A stretch of DNA of 64,000 nt from NCBI GenBank assembly GCA_963739005.1, contig CAVTYQ010000004.1:372001-436000 (forward strand), read 5' to 3'. Positions 25,550 to 34,385 of the stretch are shown here, in pieces. The notes under the pieces were generated by a model. The model saw nothing but the letters and a program-made list of their open reading frames with translations. It made no database searches and was not told the origin of the DNA. This stretch comes from DASWJZ01 sp963739005 (GTDB taxonomy: Bacteria > Pseudomonadota > Alphaproteobacteria > Rhizobiales > Afifellaceae). A program made the translations under genes and the position numbers. Position 1 is the first letter of the stretch. Each line of letters opens with the position of its first letter.

Positions 25550-26980
25550 CTATTCGGCCGGGGTGCGGAGCGCCGAGCAGCGTGTGCTGAAGCCGGCAAT
25601 GCCCCACGCCGCGATCACCGCAAGGATCGAGGTGCGGATTCTGAGCCGCTTCCAGACGGCGTAGGAGAGCCAAAGCGCGCGAAGCATCAGCGCGATCGCG
25701 CTCGCGACCGCCGCCCCGTTCAGCCCGAAGGGGATGACTAGCGCGACGGCGAGCGGCACGTTCACCGCCACAATCGCGAGATAGGTGGAGGCGGAGACGT
25801 TGCTGTGCCCTGTCATGTTCAGCATGTCCTCCGCCGGGCCGGCGGCGACGCGCGCGAAGACGCCGACCGAGAGAATGACGAGCGGAACGTAGCCTTCCTC
25901 GAAGCCGTGCCCGAACATGCCGAGCAGCCGATCCCCGCCCGCGACCGTGGCGAGCACGGCAAGCGCCGCGATGGTGAAGGTCGTCGCCGCGACCGAGCGG
26001 CAGAGCCGCTGCAGCTCCGCGTGGTCGCCGAGCGTGTGGCTTGCGGAAAAGAGATGCGCTGTGCCGACCGTCGCGGCGTAGGGCACGAGGTTCACCACCT
26101 GGATGATGCGCGTCGCGGCGAAATAGATGGCGATCTCGGCCGGGCTCACGAAGAAGGAAAGGACAAGCACGTCGGCGAAGGAGGAGAGGTGCTGCGCCGC
26201 ATAGAGCAAGGCGAAAGGCGCCGAACCCTTGATCCACTCTCGCGGCCGGTAGGCACGCGGCCCCGGCGGGACGACGCGGCGCAAGCGGTAGAGGATCGTC
26301 GTCGCCTGGTAGGCGATCGAGATCGTCATGGCGAGGACCAGGCAGACGAAGCCGGTCGGCGCCGTCGCCTTGAAGCCGAGCCAGACGGCGGCGACCATGA
26401 TCAAGAGGAGCAGGCCGTGGCGGAGGATGTAGTTCGGCAGGAGCGCCGGAATCGTCCAGTCGTAGCTGCGCCCGAGACCCTCGAAGAAGGCCTGCAGGCA
26501 GGCGAAGGGAATCGACACCGCCATGAACGCCATCGGCATCAGGTAATCGTGCTCGATCAGGCCTTCGGCGAGGGGAAGCGATGCGATGAGGAGCGCGCTG
26601 AACGAGACCGACGCGACGAGCATTGCGAGCGGCGCGAAGCGGATGAAGCCGCGCAGATAATCGTCCTCGCCGCGCGCCCGAAGCTGCGCGACGTAGCGCA
26701 CCGGGGAATCGCCGAAGCCGATCGTGGCGACGGCGGAGAAGACCAGGAACCAGACCCAGGTGTAGGCGAAGACGCCGTATTCGTACTGGCCCATCAGGCG
26801 GGCGAACACGACCTGCGCGATATAGGCGAGCGCGGCGCTGGTAAGCCGGATCGTAAGCGCGATCACGGCGGTACGCCGCGCCACGCCCGCTTTGTCCTTG
26901 CGGGTGGCGAAATCGCGGACGTGCGTGAGAATCTCGCGCACGCGCCCGCCGGAAAATTCCCTTGTAAGGTTCAACGCCAC
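25550..26980 (-). CDS. Oligosaccharide/lipopolysaccharide flippase family protein (Wzx-like)
   Basis: A 476-residue polytopic membrane protein of the MOP superfamily that probably moves a lipid-linked oligosaccharide across the inner membrane. About 12-14 hydrophobic helices start at residue 35; ALAYIAQVVFARLMGQYEYGVFAYTW is the typical first pair of helices, and GDSPVRYVAQLRARGEDD lies in the first large loop. An amphipathic, basic N-terminus of 30 residues precedes it. No other polysaccharide genes adjoin, so the cargo is unknown. It is the only gene on the minus strand between the secreted protein and pyrC. Confidence 0.83.
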   Translation of the reverse strand: MALNLTREFSGGRVREILTHVRDFATRKDKAGVARRTAVIALTIRLTSAALAYIAQVVFARLMGQYEYGVFAYTWVWFLVFSAVATIGFGDSPVRYVAQLRARGEDDYLRGFIRFAPLAMLVASVSFSALLIASLPLAEGLIEHDYLMPMAFMAVSIPFACLQAFFEGLGRSYDWTIPALLPNYILRHGLLLLIMVAAVWLGFKATAPTGFVCLVLAMTISIAYQATTILYRLRRVVPPGPRAYRPREWIKGSAPFALLYAAQHLSSFADVLVLSFFVSPAEIAIYFAATRIIQVVNLVPYAATVGTAHLFSASHTLGDHAELQRLCRSVAATTFTIAALAVLATVAGGDRLLGMFGHGFEEGYVPLVILSVGVFARVAAGPAEDMLNMTGHSNVSASTYLAIVAVNVPLAVALVIPFGLNGAAVASAIALMLRALWLSYAVWKRLRIRTSILAVIAAWGIAGFSTRCSALRTPAE

Positions 26981-27047
26981 TCCAGGCCGCTTGAGGAGGG
27001 TTAGCCCTTCTCTAACAGGCAGCCCTTAAGGGAGAGTAGCGCGGTCG

Positions 27048-28385
27048 TCAGGCGTGGTTACCGAGCGTCGCCAGGAAGCGCACCGGCCGGCCTTCTCCGC
27101 CGGAAATGAGCTCGCCCTCCCACATCACCTGGCGTCCGCGGACGATGGTGCCGACCGGCCAGCCGGTGACCGGCATCCCGGCATAGGGGGTCCAGCCCGC
27201 CCGCGAGGCGCTCCATTCGTTGCTGATCGTCATCGTCCGCTTCAGGTCGACGACGGAAAGGTCCGCGTCGTAGCCGACCGCGATCCGGCCCTTTCCGGCT
27301 ATGCCGAAGAGCCGGGCGGGTCCGGCACTGGTCATGTCCAGGAAGCGCAGGAGCGACATTCGGCCCTTGGCGACGTGGTCGAGCATGACCGGAACGAGCG
27401 TCTGCACGCCGGGCATGCCGGAGGGCGATTGCGGATAAGGCTGCGCCTTCTCCTCAAGTGTGTGCGGCGCGTGGTCGGAGCCCAGGATGTCGGCGGTGCC
27501 GTCGGCGACGCCGGCCCATACGCCATCGCGATGCGATGCGTCGCGGATTGGCGGGTTCATCTGCAGAAGCGTGCCGAGTCGGGAATAGTCGTCCGCGGAG
27601 AAGGTCAGGTGATGCGGCGTCACCTCGACCGACGCGACGTCCTTGTGGTCGGCGAGGAAGCGCATCTCCTCCTTGGTCGAGACGTGAAGCACGTGGATCG
27701 GCGCGCCGGTCTCGCGCGCGATCGCAACAAGCCGCTGCGTGGCCGAAAGCGCCGCCGCCGCGTCACGCCACACCGCATGGCTCGAAGGATCGCCGGTGAC
27801 CCGCATCGCCACCCGGTCGATCAAGCGAAACTCGTCCTCGGCGTGGAAGGCCGCGCGGCGGCGCGTCACTTTCAGGATCGCGCGCACACCCGCGTCGTCG
27901 GGCACGAGCAGCGATCCCGTCGAGGAGCCCATGAAGACCTTGACGCCGGCGGCCCCGGGCGAACGCTCAAGCTCGGGAATATCGGGAACGTTCTCCGCCG
28001 TGCCGCCGACCCAGAAGGCGTGATCGCAATGCATGCGGCCCTTGGCGCGGCTAAGCTTGTCTTCGAGCGCGGCCGCGTTCGTGGTGAGCGGGTTCGTGTT
28101 CGGCATTTCGAAGACGGCGGTGACGCCGCCCATCACCGCGGCGAGCGAGCCTGTCTCGAGATCCTCCTTGTGCGTCGCCCCCGGCTCGCGGAAATGCACC
28201 TGCGTGTCGATGACGCCGGGAAGGATCGTGAGCCCGGCCGCGTCCACGGTCTCCGCCGCGTCGGCGAAGGAAAGGTCGCCAAGCGCCGCGATGCGTCCGG
28301 CGGCGACGCCGATGTCGCGGACGCCGACGCCGTCATGGTTCACGACGCTGCCGCGGCGGATAAGGAGATCGAAGGTCTCTGGCAT
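27048..28385 (-). CDS. pyrC: Dihydroorotase-family amidohydrolase
   Basis: Annotated here as the dihydroorotase of pyrimidine synthesis (carbamoyl-aspartate to dihydroorotate). At 445 residues it shows the class I layout: beta-sandwich N-terminus, TIM barrel with VIDTQVHFREPG, GVTAVFEMPNTNP, GVKVFMGSSTGSL (Lys), HVLHVSTKEEM, VTPHHLTF and DILGSDHAPHTLEEK (catalytic Asp). In the metal motif normally written DxHxH the first His is Gln (DTQVHF). To my recollection this variant occurs in rhizobial homologues annotated dihydroorotase. The ATG at 28385 was chosen for the family N-terminus; the upstream open frame lies in a repeat. A related hydantoinase-like role is not excluded. Confidence 0.82.
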   Translation of the reverse strand: MPETFDLLIRRGSVVNHDGVGVRDIGVAAGRIAALGDLSFADAAETVDAAGLTILPGVIDTQVHFREPGATHKEDLETGSLAAVMGGVTAVFEMPNTNPLTTNAAALEDKLSRAKGRMHCDHAFWVGGTAENVPDIPELERSPGAAGVKVFMGSSTGSLLVPDDAGVRAILKVTRRRAAFHAEDEFRLIDRVAMRVTGDPSSHAVWRDAAAALSATQRLVAIARETGAPIHVLHVSTKEEMRFLADHKDVASVEVTPHHLTFSADDYSRLGTLLQMNPPIRDASHRDGVWAGVADGTADILGSDHAPHTLEEKAQPYPQSPSGMPGVQTLVPVMLDHVAKGRMSLLRFLDMTSAGPARLFGIAGKGRIAVGYDADLSVVDLKRTMTISNEWSASRAGWTPYAGMPVTGWPVGTIVRGRQVMWEGELISGGEGRPVRFLATLGNHA

Positions 28386-28397
28386 CGGCGGCTCGTT

Positions 28398-28440
28398 CCT
28401 CTCCCCCTTGTAGGGAGGGGCGGGGGAGGGGTAACCCACG
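28398..28440. repeat. CTCCCCCTTGTAGGGAGGGG intergenic repeat
   Basis: A short GC-rich palindromic unit (CTCCCCCTTGTAGGGAG) followed by CGGGGGAGGGGTAACCC, in the gap between divergent pyrC and ygfZ. It resembles the unit near 23.34 kb and sits where the pyrC leader would be. Confidence 0.45.
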
Positions 28441-28491
28441 GATTGCAAGCAATCCTCCTCGAGCGCAAGCGCGGAGTCCTAAAGCAGATCG

Positions 28492-29334
28492 ATGCCCACC
28501 GCCCACCTCGATGACCGCGCCGTCGTCCGCATCGCGGGAGCGGACGCGAAGACGCTGCTTCAGAACGTCGTCACGCTCGACATGGAGGCGGTCGACCGCC
28601 ACGGCAGCGGCTACGGGGCGCTGCTGACGCCGCAGGGCAAGATTCTGTGGGACTTCGTGCTGCACAGGCGGCCGGAAGGCTACGCGGCCGACATCCGCGC
28701 CAACGAGGCCGAGGCCTTCGCCAAGCGGTTGTCGCTCTACAAGCTCAGGGCGAAGGTCGAGATCGCCCTGGCGCCGGAGTTCGCGGTCTTCGCTGCATGG
28801 GACGAGTTGGACGATGAACATCCTGCCGATCCGCGCTTCCCCGCGCTCGGAACGCGCCGGCCGGCGCCGACGGACTCGGTCGCGACCAATGCGAAGGTGG
28901 CGGATTGGCACCGGCAGCGGATCGCGCTGGCGATCCCCGAGGGTGGGGTGGATTTCATCTTTGGAGACGCCTATCCATTTGACGCAGCAATGGATTCTCT
29001 CCACGGCGTGGCCTTCGACAAGGGCTGCTACATCGGCCAGGAGGTGGTCAGCCGCATGCGTCACCGAGGGACGGCGCGGAGGAGAATTGTTGCAATTGAA
29101 TCAAAGGGTTCTCTCCCGGAACCTGGCGCCGACATCGTCGCGGGCGGGCGCGTCGCCGGTCGGCTCGGCTCGTCCGTCGACCGGCATGCGGTTGGCGTCG
29201 TCAGGCTCGACCGGCTGCGCGCCGCGCTCGATGCGAATCAGCCGGTTTTGATCGGCGCGGACGAGGTGACGATCGCGCTTCCTGCCTGGGCGACCTATGG
29301 CTGGCCGGCGACGGCAAGCGTGGGCGAGGACTGA
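28492..29334 (+). CDS. ygfZ: Folate-binding protein YgfZ
   Basis: A tetrahydrofolate-binding protein related to glycine cleavage T-protein that supports maturation or repair of certain Fe-S enzymes. The signature DKGCYIGQEVVSRM (about residues 174-187, with the conserved Cys) is intact, after an N-terminal GcvT-like fold opening DRAVVRIAGADAKTLLQNV-like (here DDRAVVRIAGADAKTLLQ). At 280 residues the length is normal. It heads a tight plus-strand run of HD hydrolase, phosphatase, nadQ and histidine phosphatase genes (gaps of 5 bp or overlaps), suggesting one operon. Confidence 0.93.
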   Translation: MPTAHLDDRAVVRIAGADAKTLLQNVVTLDMEAVDRHGSGYGALLTPQGKILWDFVLHRRPEGYAADIRANEAEAFAKRLSLYKLRAKVEIALAPEFAVFAAWDELDDEHPADPRFPALGTRRPAPTDSVATNAKVADWHRQRIALAIPEGGVDFIFGDAYPFDAAMDSLHGVAFDKGCYIGQEVVSRMRHRGTARRRIVAIESKGSLPEPGADIVAGGRVAGRLGSSVDRHAVGVVRLDRLRAALDANQPVLIGADEVTIALPAWATYGWPATASVGED

Positions 29335-29339
29335 GCGCG

Positions 29340-29963
29340 ATGCCCGACCGCCCCGGCGCACCGCCGCGCGCATGGCAACGAATGCTGTCGGGCCGTCGCC
29401 TCGACCTGCTCGATCCGTCGCCGCTCGACGTCGAGATCGAGGATATCGCGCACGGTCTCGCCCGGGTCGCCCGCTGGAACGGCCAGACCTTCGGCGACAA
29501 CGCCTTCTCGGTCGCGCAGCACTCGCTGCTCGTCGAGCGCGTGCACCGGCTGCAGAACCCCGCCACAACGCCGCGCGAGAGCCTGGCGACGCTGCTCCAC
29601 GATGCGCCCGAATATGTGATCGGCGACCTGATCTCGCCGTTCAAGGCAGTGATCGACACCGCCTATCGCGAGGTCGAGGAGCGCCTGCATCGGGCCGTCA
29701 AACTCCGCTTCGAGCTTCCGGCGGCATTGCCGCCGCAGATGCAAAATCGCATCAAGAAGGCCGACCAGACGGCGGCCTATTTCGAAGCGGTCAGTCTTGC
29801 CGGCTTCGCCGAGCGCGAAGCCGAGCGCTTCTTCGGGCGCCCGGGCGCGATCGGCGGCGCGCAAGTCGCGTCGATGCTCGAGCCATGGTCCGCCAAGAAG
29901 GCCGAATCGCTCTATCTGAGGAGCTTCAGGGCGGCCGCGAAGGCCGCCATGGCGGAGGCATGA
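29340..29963 (+). CDS. HD-domain hydrolase (YfbR-like, possible nucleotidase)
   Basis: A 207-residue HD-superfamily metal-dependent phosphohydrolase. The metal ligands appear as FSVAQHSLLVERV (first His), LLHDAPEYVIGDLISPFK (His-Asp pair) and a later Asp in KKADQTAAYFEA. The layout resembles YfbR/YfdR 5'-nucleotidases, where ADQ-like segments close the metal site. It begins five bases after ygfZ and is followed one base later by the phosphatase gene, so it is probably co-translated. The nucleotide substrate is inferred from the family only. Confidence 0.85.
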   Translation: MPDRPGAPPRAWQRMLSGRRLDLLDPSPLDVEIEDIAHGLARVARWNGQTFGDNAFSVAQHSLLVERVHRLQNPATTPRESLATLLHDAPEYVIGDLISPFKAVIDTAYREVEERLHRAVKLRFELPAALPPQMQNRIKKADQTAAYFEAVSLAGFAEREAERFFGRPGAIGGAQVASMLEPWSAKKAESLYLRSFRAAAKAAMAEA

Positions 29964-29964
29964 C

Positions 29965-30480
29965 ATGAGCGCAATCGTCGTCTGTCCGCTCTCGCGCCTC
30001 GCCGAGACCGTCGCCGAATATCGCGCCAGCCACATCGTGACGCTGGTCAATTCCGGCACGCTCTTCTCGCGCCCGCCGGTCGTCCCGGCGGCGAACCATC
30101 TTCACGTCGCGATCCACGACATCTCCGCGCCGGCCGAGGGCATGGTCTGTCCGGCCGAGGAGCACGTCAGCGAATATCTCGCCTTCATGCAGCGCTGGGA
30201 CCGCGCCGCGCCGATCGTCGTCCATTGCTATGCCGGGATCAGCCGTTCGACAGCCGCAGCCTTCTCCGCCCTTTGCGCCGCGAGGCCCGATCTCGACGAA
30301 GAGGTGATCGCCTTTCGCCTGCGCGCGCGCTCACCCGAGGCGACGCCGAACGCCCGGATCGTCGCGCTCGCCGACGCGATCCTCGGGCGCGAAGGCCGCA
30401 TGGTGAAAGCGGTGGAGAAGATCGGCCGCGGCGCGGAGGCTTTCGAAGGCACGGTCTTCGCGCTTCCGATCGATGAGTGA
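29965..30480 (+). CDS. Tyrosine phosphatase-family protein
   Basis: A 171-residue cysteine-based phosphatase. The P-loop HCYAGISRSTAAAF (about residues 87-100) fits HCX5R with catalytic Cys and Arg; the upstream HVAIHDISAPAEG supplies a likely general-acid loop. Family members act on phosphotyrosine or on small phosphorylated metabolites, and the substrate is unknown here. The gene starts one base after the HD hydrolase stop and its 3' end overlaps nadQ by eight bases, indicating coupling. Confidence 0.85.
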   Translation: MSAIVVCPLSRLAETVAEYRASHIVTLVNSGTLFSRPPVVPAANHLHVAIHDISAPAEGMVCPAEEHVSEYLAFMQRWDRAAPIVVHCYAGISRSTAAAFSALCAARPDLDEEVIAFRLRARSPEATPNARIVALADAILGREGRMVKAVEKIGRGAEAFEGTVFALPIDE

Positions 30481-31462
30481 CGCCGTCGGCACCGGCGCGG
30501 CGATCGCGGTCGGACTTAACGCCGCGATCGTCGCGGTAGAGAACGTCACGCCGCTCATCCTTGTCGTTGAGGCCGGGCGTGACGCCCGCGACAGCCTTCC
30601 CTTCGGACCGTTCGATCCGGTCGGCCACCGCACGCTCGAGATCGGGCTCCGCGGCTGGGTGGAGGCGCAGACGCATCTGAAACTCGGTTATGTCGAGCAG
30701 CTCTATACGTTCGGCGACCGCGGTCGCCATGCCGAGCCCTCGGCGCGCGACCCGCGCGTGATGTCGGTCGGCTATTTGGCGCTGACGCGCCGCTCGCCCG
30801 AATCCGACGACGTGCTGGCGCGCTCCGGCGCCGCCTGGCGGCTCTGGTACGGCTATTTCCCCTGGGAGGACTGGCGCGGGGGGAGGCCGGCGCTTCTCGA
30901 CGCGATGCTGCCGCTTCTCGCGGAGTGGGCGGCACAACGACCCGACAAGGACGCGCCGGTGCGCCCGATCGGCCGGCGCGATCGCGTCAGGCTCGCCTTC
31001 GCCGTCGGCGACGTGCCTTGGGACGATGAGCGCGTGCTCGAGCGCTTTGAGCTCCTTTACGAAGCCGGGCTCGTCGAGGAGGCGCGGCGCGACGGGCGCG
31101 CTGCGGCGCTCGATCGGAAGAGCCTGCCGCCCTTCGGCACGGCGATGCGACATGACCACAGGAGAATCCTCGCGACCGCGATCTCGCGGTTGCGCGCGAA
31201 GCTGAAATATCGTCCCGTGGTGTTCGAGCTGATGCCGGAGACCTTTACCCTGACCGAATTGCAGCGCACCGTGGAGGCGATCTCCGGACAGCATCTCCAC
31301 AAGCAGAATTTTCGCCGTCTCGTCGAGAACGGCCAGCTTGTCGAGCCGACCGGCGGCACCTCGACGGCGACAGGCGGGCGGCCGGCGGCGCTCTTCCGCT
31401 TCCGCCGCGAGGTGTTGCAAGAGCGGCCCGCCCCCGGCCTCCGGCTCGGCGGGCGCGCATGA
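30473..31462 (+). CDS. nadQ: NAD biosynthesis transcriptional regulator, NadQ type (COG4111)
   Basis: A 329-residue protein with an N-terminal Nudix-like domain (about 1-225: VGLNAAIVAVENVTPLILVVE, LPFGPFDP, HLKLGYVEQLYTFGDRGRH) that lacks an intact catalytic Nudix box, and a C-terminal winged helix (FTLTELQRTVEAISG, HKQNFRRLVENGQLVEPTG) of the NrtR/NadQ sort. This matches the alphaproteobacterial NadQ family that represses nadABC. The palindrome over the nadA promoter 18 kb away is the expected target. The gene overlaps both neighbours (8 bp with the phosphatase, ATGA with the histidine phosphatase). Effector is likely an adenylate or NAD-related metabolite, by analogy. Confidence 0.8.
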   Translation: MSDAVGTGAAIAVGLNAAIVAVENVTPLILVVEAGRDARDSLPFGPFDPVGHRTLEIGLRGWVEAQTHLKLGYVEQLYTFGDRGRHAEPSARDPRVMSVGYLALTRRSPESDDVLARSGAAWRLWYGYFPWEDWRGGRPALLDAMLPLLAEWAAQRPDKDAPVRPIGRRDRVRLAFAVGDVPWDDERVLERFELLYEAGLVEEARRDGRAAALDRKSLPPFGTAMRHDHRRILATAISRLRAKLKYRPVVFELMPETFTLTELQRTVEAISGQHLHKQNFRRLVENGQLVEPTGGTSTATGGRPAALFRFRREVLQERPAPGLRLGGRA

Positions 31463-32040
31463 CGACCCCGCCGCTCGTCTTCATCCGCCACGGCGAGACA
31501 GACTGGAACCGCGAGCTCAGGTTCCAGGGCCAGCGCGACATCCCGATGAACGCGCGCGGCCGGTTGCAGGCGGCACGGAACGGGCGCGCCATCGCCGGCA
31601 TCCTTCGCGACGGCGAATGGCAGCTCGTCGCCTCGCCGCTCGGCCGCGCGGAGGAGACGATGCGCATTGTGCTTCAGGCGGCGGGCGAAAGCGGACGCCG
31701 CTTCGCCACCGATCCGGCGCTGATGGAGGCGAACTACGGCGACTGGGAAGGGCTCACGCTCGACGAGATCGCTACACGGTTCCCGAAGCAAGGACGGGCG
31801 CGCGACCGCGACAAGTGGGGCTACGTCCCGCCGAACGGCGAGAGCTACGCGATGCTCTCCGAGCGGGTCGGGCGCTGGCTCAAGACGCTCGACCGCCCCA
31901 CCTTCGTCGTCGCGCATGGCGGCATCCTGCGCGCGCTTCTCCATCTCCTCGCGGGGCTCCCGTCGCATGACGCGCCGCACCTCGCCGTGCCGCAGGACCG
32001 CGTGATCCTCTTCACCGAAGGCGACGTGCTGACGATCTGA
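31459..32040 (+). CDS. Histidine phosphatase family protein (phosphoglycerate mutase-like)
   Basis: A 193-residue cytoplasmic phosphatase of the RHG branch. FIRHGETDWNRE near the N-terminus holds the phosphorylated His, RAEETMRI the second Arg, MEANYGDWEG the catalytic Glu region, and VVAHGGILRALL the second His. Substrates in the family range from sugar phosphates to cobalamin precursors. The start overlaps the nadQ stop by ATGA. aroC follows after 48 bp. Confidence 0.87.
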   Translation: MTTPPLVFIRHGETDWNRELRFQGQRDIPMNARGRLQAARNGRAIAGILRDGEWQLVASPLGRAEETMRIVLQAAGESGRRFATDPALMEANYGDWEGLTLDEIATRFPKQGRARDRDKWGYVPPNGESYAMLSERVGRWLKTLDRPTFVVAHGGILRALLHLLAGLPSHDAPHLAVPQDRVILFTEGDVLTI

Positions 32041-32088
32041 GTTTGACGCTGTTACGCGGCGCGCCTAGAGGTCTCGGCGAGAAAGCCC

Positions 32089-33186
32089 ATGTCGCACAAC
32101 ACTTTCGGCCATCTCTTCCGCGTCACCACCTGGGGCGAAAGCCATGGGAGCGCGATTGGCTGCGTGGTCGACGGCTGTCCGCCGAGAATTCCGGTCTCCG
32201 AGGCGGAGATCCAAGGCTATCTCGACAAGCGGCGGCCGGGCCAGTCGCGCTTCACGACGCAGCGGCGCGAGCCGGACGCGGTGAAGATTCTCTCCGGCGT
32301 GTTCGAGGACGAGACGACCGGTGGCCTCGTCACGACCGGCGCGCCGATCTCGCTGATGATCGAGAACGTCGACCAGCGCTCGAAGGACTATTCGGAGATC
32401 CGCGAGAGCTATCGTCCAGGACATGCCGATTACACCTATGATGCCAAATACGGCATCCGCGACTATCGCGGCGGCGGGCGGTCCTCGGCGCGCGAGACGG
32501 CGATGCGCGTCGCCGCCGGCGCGATCGCACGCAAAGTCGTGCCGGGGCTTTCGGTGCGCGGCGCGCTGATCAGGATCGGCGAGATCGCGATCGACCGCGC
32601 GCGCTGGGACTGGAACGCGGTCGATGAGAATCCCTTCTTCTCGCCCGACGCGGAGACGGCGACGAAGTGGGAGCCCTATCTCGATGCTATCCGCAAGGAA
32701 GGCTCCTCGGTTGGCGCTGTCGTCGAGGTCGTGGCCGACGGCGTGCCGGTCGGACTCGGCGCGCCGGTCTACGGCAAGCTCGACCAGGACATCGCCGCCG
32801 CGATGATGTCGATCAACGCGGTGAAGGGCGTGGAAATCGGCAACGGCTTCGAGGCCGCACGCATCCGCGGCGAGGAGAACGCCGACGAGATGCGCGTCGG
32901 CAACGACGGCAAGCCGGTGTTTCTGTCGAACAATGCCGGCGGAATCCTCGGTGGCATATCGACGGGCCAGCCCGTCGTCTGCCGCTTCGCGGTGAAGCCG
33001 ACCTCGTCGATCCTGAATCCGGTCAAGGGCATCACCCGCTCCGGCGAGAACATCGACCTTGTCACCAAGGGCCGCCATGACCCCTGCGTCGGCATCCGCG
33101 CCGTGCCAGTCGGCGAAGCGATGCTCGCGATCGTACTCGCCGACCATTATCTCAGGCACCGCGCGCAGACCGGCGCCTCCGACTGA
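32089..33186 (+). CDS. aroC: Chorismate synthase
   Basis: It converts 5-enolpyruvylshikimate-3-phosphate to chorismate with reduced FMN, the last common step of aromatic synthesis. The 365-residue protein begins MSHNTFGHLFRVTTWGESHG and contains GRSSARETAMRVAAGA, SNNAGGILGGISTGQP and the C-terminal RHDPCVGIRAVPVGEAM, all family signatures. The start is fixed by the conserved N-terminus. It converges with the aldo/keto reductase gene with a single base between stops. Confidence 0.97.
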   Translation: MSHNTFGHLFRVTTWGESHGSAIGCVVDGCPPRIPVSEAEIQGYLDKRRPGQSRFTTQRREPDAVKILSGVFEDETTGGLVTTGAPISLMIENVDQRSKDYSEIRESYRPGHADYTYDAKYGIRDYRGGGRSSARETAMRVAAGAIARKVVPGLSVRGALIRIGEIAIDRARWDWNAVDENPFFSPDAETATKWEPYLDAIRKEGSSVGAVVEVVADGVPVGLGAPVYGKLDQDIAAAMMSINAVKGVEIGNGFEAARIRGEENADEMRVGNDGKPVFLSNNAGGILGGISTGQPVVCRFAVKPTSSILNPVKGITRSGENIDLVTKGRHDPCVGIRAVPVGEAMLAIVLADHYLRHRAQTGASD

Positions 33187-33187
33187 A

Positions 33188-34189
33188 TCAGCGGCGCGCA
33201 GCGCGCTCGCTGTCGAGCATCGCCATCTGCGCCGGCGCGTAGCGCTCGCCGGCGGCGGCGCCGCACGGCACCGCCCGCTCGATGGCTTCGAGATCGCTCT
33301 TGCCCAACCGGACGTCGAGCGCGCCGAGCGCCTCCGAGAGCCGGTCGCGCCGGCGCGCGCCGATGAGCGGCACGATGTCCTCGCCGCGCGAAAGCACCCA
33401 GGCGATCGCGATCTGCGCCGGGGTGGCGCCGCGCGCCTCGGCGATGCCGCGGAGCGCTTCGACGAGAGCGAGGTTGCGCTCCAGGTTCTCGCCCTGGAAG
33501 CGCGGATAGTGAACGCGGAGATCGCCTTTTGCGCCCGCGGCATTCGACCAATGCCCGCTGATCAGACCGCGCGAAAGCACGCCATAGGCGGTGATCCCGA
33601 TGCCAAGCTCGCGGCAGGTCGGGAGGATGTCGTCCTCGATGCCGCGCGAGATCACGGAATACTCGATCTGCAGGTCGGCCACCGGATGCACCGCGTTGGC
33701 GCGGCGGATCGTCTCGATCCCGACCTCGGAGAGGCCGACATGGCGCACATGGCCGGCTTTGATCAGGTCGGCGATGGCGCCGACCGTTTCTTCGATGGGC
33801 ACCTTCGCATCGAGCCGCGCGGGGCGGTAGATGTCGATGTGATCGACACCGAGGCGCTTCAGGCTGTAGGCGAGGAACGTCTTCACCGCCTGCGGACGCG
33901 CGTCGTAACCGAGCCAGGCGCCGTCCGGATCGCGCTGCGCTCCGAATTTGACGCTGATCAGAGCCTCGTCGCGGCGGCCCTTCAGCGCCTCGCCGATCAG
34001 CATCTCGTTGTGGCCCATGCCGTAGAAATCGCCGGTGTCGATCAGCGTGATCCCGGCATCGAGCGCGGCGTGGATCGTCGCGATGCTTTCCCCGCGGTCG
34101 GCCGGGCCGTACATGCCCGACATCCCCATGCAGCCGAGGCCGAGAGCGGAGACCTTGAGACCGTTCCGGCCAAGTGCGCGCGTGATCAT
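33188..34189 (-). CDS. Aldo/keto reductase
   Basis: A 333-residue NADPH-dependent oxidoreductase with a TIM barrel. It opens MITRALGRNGLKVSALGLGCMGMSG in substance, has DTGDFYGMGHNEMLIGEAL with catalytic Asp and Tyr, SVKFGAQRD with the Lys, and IDIYRPARLD in place of the common LHR motif, as in a recognised AKR subgroup. ARGATPAQIAIAWVLSRG and VPLIGARR form the C-terminal cofactor site. The ATG at 34189 is favoured because the family starts there and a purine-rich AGGCGAACCC precedes it; the open frame continues 40 codons upstream. Substrate unknown. Confidence 0.9.
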   Translation of the reverse strand: MITRALGRNGLKVSALGLGCMGMSGMYGPADRGESIATIHAALDAGITLIDTGDFYGMGHNEMLIGEALKGRRDEALISVKFGAQRDPDGAWLGYDARPQAVKTFLAYSLKRLGVDHIDIYRPARLDAKVPIEETVGAIADLIKAGHVRHVGLSEVGIETIRRANAVHPVADLQIEYSVISRGIEDDILPTCRELGIGITAYGVLSRGLISGHWSNAAGAKGDLRVHYPRFQGENLERNLALVEALRGIAEARGATPAQIAIAWVLSRGEDIVPLIGARRRDRLSEALGALDVRLGKSDLEAIERAVPCGAAAGERYAPAQMAMLDSERAARR

Positions 34190-34385
34190 GGGTTCGCCTC
34201 TTTGGTGTTGAAGCATCGGACTTAGAAACTGCACGGCCCGCGACAAGCTGCAAATTCGCAGGTGTGCGGGGGTGGGATTGTCGCGGCCTTCGAGGTGGCG
34301 GAACCGCAAATGGCTGACTAAGGTCGCGCGAATCCCCGCGAAGGGGCACGAACGTGACCAAGACCAGGCTCACGAGGGACAAATC

